Positions 18,401 through 27,400 of a stretch of 64,000 bases of DNA are shown in pieces. The notes beneath the pieces were generated by a model, which was not told the origin of the DNA, did no database searches, and worked only from the letters and a program-made list of their open reading frames with translations. Within the stretch, counting starts at the first letter, position 1; each line of letters opens with the position of its first letter. The translations under genes were made by a program, and so were the position numbers. Source of the stretch: CAZTTH01 sp964615975 (GTDB taxonomy: Bacteria > Verrucomicrobiota > Lentisphaeria > JABSQK01 > JAJFLO01); assembly GCA_964615975.1 (NCBI GenBank), contig CAZTTH010000002.1, forward strand, positions 59,327 through 123,326. The letters are read 5' to 3'.

Positions 18401-21400
18401 CTGGTGGATGGATTGTATCATCTCACGGTTGGTCCGGATGTACTTTCACTCAACGATACCGCCATGGATCAGGATTTGGATGGTATTCCGGGAGAAGCAG
18501 GGGATGATGTCTTTCATGGCAGTTTCACCATTGATCTCACGGCTCCGATTCCACCGGAAATAACCAATTATCCGTTAGCCCCCAGTATCAATACCCTGAC
18601 CACCACCAGTCTCACCTTGCAGGGGACCCGCGATGACAATACCAGCATCTGGATCGATAATATTGAGCGGGTCGTCAATGGTTCCGGAAATTGGACATTC
18701 AGTCGCACCTTGCCGCAAGGCGCTACCGAAATCAGCCTGTTTGCCCGGGACCTGGCAGGCAACGATTCGACCTCGATCGCGGTCAAATTCTTTGTCGATT
18801 CAGTCGCGCCAACCATCAACACGATCACTCCAGCCAACAACCTTTATACCGCCATTCCACCAACAACTGTCAGTGTGACATTTACTGAAGCCACGAGCGG
18901 TCTCAAGCTGGCGGACTCGACATTTACCCTGACCCGATCAGAATTAAACATACCCGGAACCGTTATCGAGCAGGACAACCAGGTCATCTTCACCCCAAAC
19001 GGGGAGTTGCTCGATGGCGTGTACAATGTACAGGTCAGATTGTCTGATCACGTCGGATTGTTGTCTAATTTGTTTTCGGCGATTTTTACCCTTGATCGGG
19101 TTCCGCCAGCACCGCCCACGATCAATCCGGTGGCGGCAATCAGCGCCGCGAACCATATTCTCGTTTCCGGTACCAAGGAGGCCAACACCAGTATCTGGCA
19201 CAAGGGCAGTCAAGTGGTAGGTTTGAATGCCAATACGACCTGGTCTTATGATACCCCATTGATTAATGGGGTGAACACATTGAGTTATACTGCCAAAGAT
19301 CAAGCCGGTAATGAAAGTACGCCAGCCTCAGTGCAAGTGACCTATGACGATGTCGCCCCAGGTCCGGTGACGGTGACTGCCAATGGCGAGAACAATGGCA
19401 CGACCGTGATTCTGAATTGGGCGGGTTACGATGAAGCGGCCAATGGTGATGATATCTTATTTTACACCATCTATCAAAACGCTTCCACATTTACCAATAC
19501 TTCGCAAGCGACATCGATCGGTGTCACACAAACCGGGCAGAAAACTTTTACTGTCACTGGACTGACCCGCAATCAAACTTATTTCTTTGCGGTAACCGCG
19601 ACCGATCAGCAGGGGAATGTCAGCAATGAGGTCACCGCGGTCAGCGTCCAGGTTGTTGATCGGGCGCCGCCAGCCAATGTGACTGGATTGACGATTCTGC
19701 CGTTTGAATTCAGCCTGCAATTACATTGGAATGCGTCCGCCAATACCGATGGCGATCTCGCCGGATATCGGGTCTATGTCGATCAAAATCCGGCGATCGC
19801 GGTTGCCGCGGGAACACACTCGTTATTATTGGAGAATCTTACCCGCGCGACAGCGTATGCCATTCGGGTTGCGGCGGTGGATAATGACACCAATGAAAGC
19901 AGTGGGGCGCTGGCTACCGGCTACACCTTGATGGATAATCCGACGAACGTGCAAACCGAAGGCAATGATGGCTGGGTAAAAATAACCTGGTCGCCAGTCC
20001 TGCCATCAGCTAATATCGCTCATTATCGGGTCTATATGGCTGCAAGTCCATTTTCTGATGTGACGAGCTTGAACCCAGCGCGGACCACGACGGGAACTAC
20101 CGCTCAAATCGCGGGACTGACCAATGATGTCGCCTATTATTTCGCGGTAACGACGGTGAACAAATCCAATGGCGAAATTAAGGCGGTGAATTCGGTGAGC
20201 GCCATCCCGGTTCCCGATCGCATCGGACCGACAATCGGGGTGATTAAATTTAATGGCGAGACCGTAACCAATGGCGCCAGCCTGCTCCAGCCCGGCAACT
20301 TCGAAGTGCAGGCCAGCGATCCTCTTGGCGTCAGCCGGGTGCAATTTTCATTCGCCAATGGACCGCTGATAACCGATGTGACCGCGGCGGATGGATACAA
20401 GGCGTTTTGGAACATAACCCAGGTGAATGATGGATTGCATGTGGCGACTTTCACCGCCTTTGATACGCTTAACAATTCTACCACTATTTCATTGAATCTG
20501 ACCGTCGCATTAGCACCGCCAACGGTTCCCGCCATCACTTCTCCCATTACCGGACTGCTGACCAATAATTCCACCCTGTTATTATCCGGAACCGGCCCGC
20601 TTTATTCATCCATCCAATTTTATCAAAACAATGCCGCAGTCGGCGGAACCCACACGGTATCCAATGATGGCAGCTTCAGTGGAACGTTGACACTTGTGGA
20701 GGGATTGAATCAGCTCAGGGCAGCCGCGGTAAATCGCGCCGGCAGCAGCGCTTTGTCCAATGAAATCGTGGTGACCCGGGATAGCAATATCCCGTTGGCG
20801 CCGACAAATTTATTTGCTGAATCCCGGCCCAGTGGTGTGCTTCGCCTGCGCTGGCGGCAGCCGGATTTGAGTACGATCAGAGGCTTCAATATTTATCAGG
20901 CGACGGCGCCGTTTAATTCCATCAATCAAGCGACTAAAATCAACAGTACTCCCTATGTAGGAACGACCATCGATCATTTGCCCGCATCGGATGGAACCTA
21001 TTATTATCGCCTGACCATGGTCAATCTGGCAGGAACCGAGGGACTATTATCAGAACAGATTTCTATCATCTCCGATAGCACGGCGCCGCGCGCGACCAGC
21101 ATCGTCTATACCGCGCAAGGGGCTTTTGATTCCCTAACCAATCGGTTTGGTCCCGGGCTTGTAGATGTCCGGGTTAATCTCAGTGAGCCAGCGTTAACCA
21201 CGCCATTTCTCAGCTTGAATCCCCAACAAGGCGCGCCGATTTCAATCCCGCTGACCAAGGATGCCAACAGCGATTTAATTTATCACGGATTGTTTACCAT
21301 TGGCTCGACCACTCCTGCCGGAACCGCGTTTGCAGTGATCTCAATCCGTGATCGGGTAGGGAATCGCGGCACGGTGATTACCGCTGGAGGTCAGATTGTC

Positions 21401-24400
21401 ATTGACAATCGCGGACCAGAGGTGACTGCCCTGGCGATTCAACCGGGGCAGATCATTCAGAATGACAGCCAAAATCCAGTGTTGGTGACCATCACCATTG
21501 TTCTTGATGAAGCCGTGAAGAATACTACACAACCGTCCCTGTTCTGGCGTTTATCGAAAAGCCATACTGAAGTGACCGCGATTGAAAATCCGGCGTTGGT
21601 AACAGCGACATCGTGGAGCGGGTCATTTACCCTACCGGGTGACGCGGGTTTGGATCAGGAATTACTGATCATTACTTATGAAGGCGAGGACAGTCTGGGC
21701 AATCGCGGCACCTTGATCAGCGGGGAAAATGTCTTTGAAATTTATCAGGGAAATCTGCCCGCATTGGGAGCGCCTTTTAATTTAACTTCCAGGTCATTGC
21801 CGGGTGGTGAAGTGGAATTGAACTGGACCGCGGTGGGGGGGGCGGCGGATTATCAGATTTATCGCGATCTGGCCGCCAATCAGGGGAATGGGTTCAGTGT
21901 CATTGACCGGAGTGATGCCACATTGAATTATATCGATTTACCGGCAGTGGATGGACTTTATCTTTATGCCGTGGCAAGTGTTCGCCAGTTCAATATTCAG
22001 GAAAGCGTGGGCGCATTAAGCAACACGGTGACCGCAGTATCCGATCGGGTGGTGCCAGGAACGCCGCAGAATTTGCAATTGGAACTGGTGGGCAACGGAA
22101 TCAAGATAAGTTGGACACCACCGCCTTTTACCGAACCGGTAACCTACGCGATCTATCGCTCCGCTGAACTTGAGATTCTGTCCGTAGACGCGCTAACCCC
22201 GTTGGCGACCGGGATCACTCAAACTTTTGCGGTCGATCCACACCCGTCACCGAGCGACCATGCCTATACCGTCACTGCCCGCGATGCGGTGGGCAATGAA
22301 TCGTCTCCGGCGCCATCAGGGTATTTGAATTTCCAACTGCTTCCCGTGTCATCGCTGACAGTGGACTACTCTAGCCCGAGCGCGCCTGTGATCTCATGGA
22401 CGCACGCGAACCCGAACATAGCCGGATACAATCTTTATTTACTCAATAGTTTTACCAGTCAGAACAAAACTAAAATAAATACCTCGTTGATCACGGCGAC
22501 ATCAGCATCGGATACCGGTTACAACGGCGCCACCCGACATTACGCGGTATCAGCGGTTGATGATTTTGAAGTTGAGAGTATTGACCGGCGGATCACCCTG
22601 CCGCAGGTGGGCTTTCGGCTGGATCCCGTGGCGGGCTTGAAACGCGGGATCATGAATGTGCTCCGGTATCAAGTTAATAACCAAAGCGATAGACTGATCA
22701 GCCGGGCGCGGGTGCGGGTGCGGGCGGCGGCGCGGGATCATTATTCATCTGAATTCACCGTTGACGGCGGGACGGTGAAGGAGGTGAATGTGGTCGTTGG
22801 CGGCTATGCAAACCTGACCAATCCCGCGGTGATAGATGCATATCTTGAGATTCTCCCGAATATCGGCGAACAGGTAAACATAAAGAAAACCAACAGTGTC
22901 GCGGTAAGTGATGCTCTCTACGCGGTCGATATCCAAAATGCCGAGCTGATCCGCGGAGTAGGGGGAGCGGTGCGGTTCACCTTTCACAACAGTTCCGCAA
23001 CCGAAGTTGAAATTGTGACTGCCCGTGGAGCGGCTGCTTCCAATCAAATCCGTTTTACCCTGTTGGATGTAGACAACAATGTTCTGGCAACCGCGCCACT
23101 GCACCACAGCACCGGGGAGAAAATCTTCACTTTGACCAATGGTGATACCGTGGCTCGTATACCGGCAGGCAGTAGTTACAATTCACCGCCAGTCGATTTG
23201 TTTGTGCCCTCCACCGCTCCCAATAATGTGGTTTTGCGACTGGAGATTGATAATATCTATTATCATCGCAATCGAACGGATGAAGTCCAATTGACCGGAG
23301 TACGTTCACGGAAAACGGTAAGTCTGGCGGAAACTGTTTATTATGGCGAAATCACAGAAATAACTCCTTCGGTATCCCGGGGAAACGAACCAATTATAAT
23401 TAAAGGACGGGCTTTGAATCGGACGACAGGCAGTGCGTCCGCATTAGCGACCTTGAATCTGGGAATTTCGCGCAGCGGATTTGTGCGCAATTTTACCGTC
23501 ACAACGGATGCTGCCGGTTTATTCAGCTATACCTTTATTCCACAGCCTGGAGAATCAGGTTTGTATGAAGCCTGGGTGGTGCATCCAGATCGCAAAGACA
23601 AGGAAATCCAGGGAACATTTACGATTCGGTCGGTATTCATCGGTCCTTCGATTTTCAACCTTCGCATCCCTTATAATTATCAACATACCATTCCTTTCAC
23701 AGTCACTCCCGGAATCGGCACCGATTTGACTAGTGTGTATCTCAGTTATGATCAGGCTGATCAAGTCGATCAGGTATTTCCACCCGGAGTAAATGTGGTG
23801 CTCGGCAATCCGATATCGTCGATTATCGGCAACACCAGCGCCAAGGTCAATCTTACTCTGTATGGCGATAATAGTGCATCGCTAGCCGGTTATGTGATAT
23901 TGCGGTTGAAGAGCGGGACGGCGCCCACGGAAAATTGGGGAACTGTGCGGGTAAATTATGAGTTTTTCGAATTGCCGCCGCAACCAACCCAACAAACCGC
24001 GGCACTGGCAAATCTTCGGGTTACACCCGGATTGTTGGTAACCGGAATCAGCCGCGGGGAAAGCGCGGTGGAAAACCTGACCATTGAAAGCATGGGCCTG
24101 GCGCCCTTGCGGGATGTCCGGGTCAAGTTAATAGCCGCGACCGTGCAGGGCGCTCCGGATCCAAGCGGGACGGCGGCACCGGGATGGCTGCAATTGACGA
24201 CTGATCCGGTACTCGGACAGATCGCGGTGGGGAACAAACGGTCCGTTGGTATACGTTTTCAACCGGGCAATGAAATTGCCGAATGGAATTATACCTTCTT
24301 CCTGAGGATTACCAGCAGCAATTATCCGACCATCGATATTGGCGTGTATCCGGCAGTAACCCTTTCGGGACTGGGAAAAGTGTTGTTCAAGGTAACCGAT

Positions 24401-27400
24401 ATGTTCACCAATACACTGGATAAGAATGGCAACTTAATTCAAGGAGTGACAGGAGCGAAGATCGTCATCAATCATGAAACGGTAAGCACGATTGAGCGGA
24501 CTGTGACCACGGATTCAACCGGTGAAGTATTGGTCGAAGACCTGCCTGCCGGCCGCTACAAATACCGGGTGAACAAGGATAATCATGATTCGTTTATCGG
24601 GCGGATGACCATACGTCCCGGGATAACCATTACCCAGGATGTGCCGCTCAAGGATAATTTGATATCAGTGGAGTGGGAGGTGGTGCCGATTACCATCGAG
24701 GATCGTTATGAAATTGTCCTCAATGCCACCTTCGAGACCGATGTTCCGGCAGCGGTTGTCACCTGTAATCCGGCATCAATCACATTGCCAAAGATGAATG
24801 CCGGCGATGTTTTCAATGGCGAATTTACCTTGACCAACCATGGATTGATCCGGGCCGATGAACTGAATATATCGCTGCCGTCGGACGATCAATATTTTCG
24901 TTTTGAATTTATCCGGCCCCTGCAAACTTCACTGGCAGCCAAGCAGCAATTGGCAGTTGCCTATCGAGTCACTTGTGTGCAGCCATTGGAACAGGACACC
25001 GGCAATGGCAGCGGCGGTGGTGAATGTCGGACGTATTTGCGGTGTTGTACCACCACCTACACCTACAAGTGCGCCAATGGCGCGTCATACAACGATTCCA
25101 CACGTTCCTGCATGGTTTATCGTTATGGTGATTGCGGCGGAGGCGGCGGCGGTGGTGCTGGTGGAGGCGGGGGCGGCGGCGGTTTTGGCGGTTATGGTGG
25201 ATTTGGCTTTGGCGGCGGAGGCGGGGGCGGCGGCGGCTTTGGTGGCGGCGGCGGCTTCAGCCCACCGCGTTTTCGCGCCCCTGATCTCACCATTGCCGGC
25301 ACCCAATGCTGGCCGGTAGCTAAGAAGACAGAGTGTTCCACTACTGATTTGACTTCGGTTCTCCATAACGTGGGGTGTTCAGTCGACACCTTGAGGCGGG
25401 AATTTCAGGACGGCACGGGAGAAGATCAGCTCATTGATCTCTCGGTTAATGCCGACGGCAGATTGATTCATGTACAACGTTCATTTTATGAACAGAAATG
25501 GCGTTGGGAGCATCTCCGGTACAATCTCTTTTTCACAGAAGGCGAGTTTGCCGTCGACAGCAATCCTTTGCTTGATGTGGTGGGCGCCCAGGCAAGCAAC
25601 TTTATATCGGTTACGCTTCAACGCGGTATTGTTCTTGTAACCATCGATGGAATCAATTACGCGCGCCGATTTCATTCCACCCAGGACGTCTTCTTCAACG
25701 GTCATTCGCGGGTGTACCGACTGAATGATAATTCCGGTTGGCGCTGGGAGAACAAATATAAAGAATACCGGCTTTACGATAATTTCGGTCATATGATTGA
25801 ATATGGCACTGCAGCCTATCCGATCGCCAGATTTGTCTATGAACCCAATGACGAACATGGTTTGTTGACCGGGGTTTTAGATCCTCAGGGGCGACAAATA
25901 TTGTGGTATGAATATGCAGGAAACAATGTCTCCGCGGTGCGTGATCAGGAAAACCGCCGGGTGGAATATACCTATCAGAATACCTTCCTCGCCACGATTA
26001 AAGATCCAGCAAACAATATCACCCGATATTTTTACAACGCGGATGGCACCATCAATAAAAAAGTCGATGCCGCCGGTCGGGAAACAAATATACTTTACGC
26101 CCCGGCCGGTGAAGTCAGATCGGTTCTTGATGGCAATGGAATTGGTCACTACTTTGAATACGACTATAACACCAGTCGTGGCGAATATTACGCGCGGATA
26201 CAGTCGACATCCGGTAAAATCAAAGAGTATTATTACGACCGGGAAGGTGATGCCATTCGTCTTGATATCAATGGCCGCACCATCGAAACCATGATCAAGG
26301 ATGGTCGCAACCGCATTTATATAGATGAGAAGAATAATCGGTTTCGCCACCAATATGATGAGTTCAACAATATCACCCGCATCGTTTATCCGGATCAGAC
26401 TTTCCAAACGTATCAATACGACTACACCTTTAACGGGTTAAAGAGATTCGTTGATCGTCGCGGAGTTGCCTTCGAGATAGAGTATGATGCCGCGGGATTG
26501 CCCATAAAAACAAGAGAAGCTGCCGGTACTCCATTAGCGCGGGAAACACATTTTACCTATGACTCACGTGGACATATTCTTTCTGAAACCGTGGCTGCCA
26601 ACAGCAGTTTGGATCAGGCCACCCGCTATTTTGCCTACGATGAATTCGGGCATCTCATCGGCGAGACCAATGAGCTGGGTGAGACCACCTCATTCACCGG
26701 TTTCACCGTCTCCGGATTCCCTGGTATCATCCAGGATGATCGTGGGTTTATCTGGGAAAATGATTATGATGTCTTGGGTCGATTGACCGCGCAGACTGAC
26801 CCGCATGGCAGTATCAATGTCTATGAATTCAATGAAGTCAATAACTTGATCCGCTTCACCAATCCCTATGGCCGGGAATTCAGCTTTCAATATGACGACC
26901 ATAACAGTCTGATAAAAATAATCGATCCCATTGATCAGGAGTTTACCATTGAGCGTAACAGCGATTTTCTCCCGATTCGCAAAATTGATCAGATGGGGCG
27001 TTCCACTCAATTTATATACGACAACGAATCGCGGCTGACACGGATGGTCGATGCTGCCGGCAATGAAATCTCTTTTACTTATGGTGAAACAGTAAACGGG
27101 CCGGCACGATCGGATAAGCCGGTGCGCATCGATTATCCCACCTTTTACCGCATCATCAACTACGATGCGATACAACAGGTGACATCAGTGATTGATCGTG
27201 ATCCTGAAACTGACAGTGTGCAACGATTGGCAGCTTACACCTATGACCATAACAATCGGCCGGTCCGGGTTGTCGATCGCACGAATGCGGTGCAAACCAA
27301 TGATTACGACGAGCTCAATCGCCTGATTCGCTCGACCGCGCCGGATGGCGGCGTCACCGAATATACTTATGATCTGCGTGATAATTTGTTGAGCATCAGG

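Noticed and set aside
24903..25319. Ala/Val-rich 138-residue frame within the giant gene
   Set aside because: Shadow frame produced by the GGC/GGT-rich linker of the giant toxin; several similar shadows occur in the 870-bp repeats.
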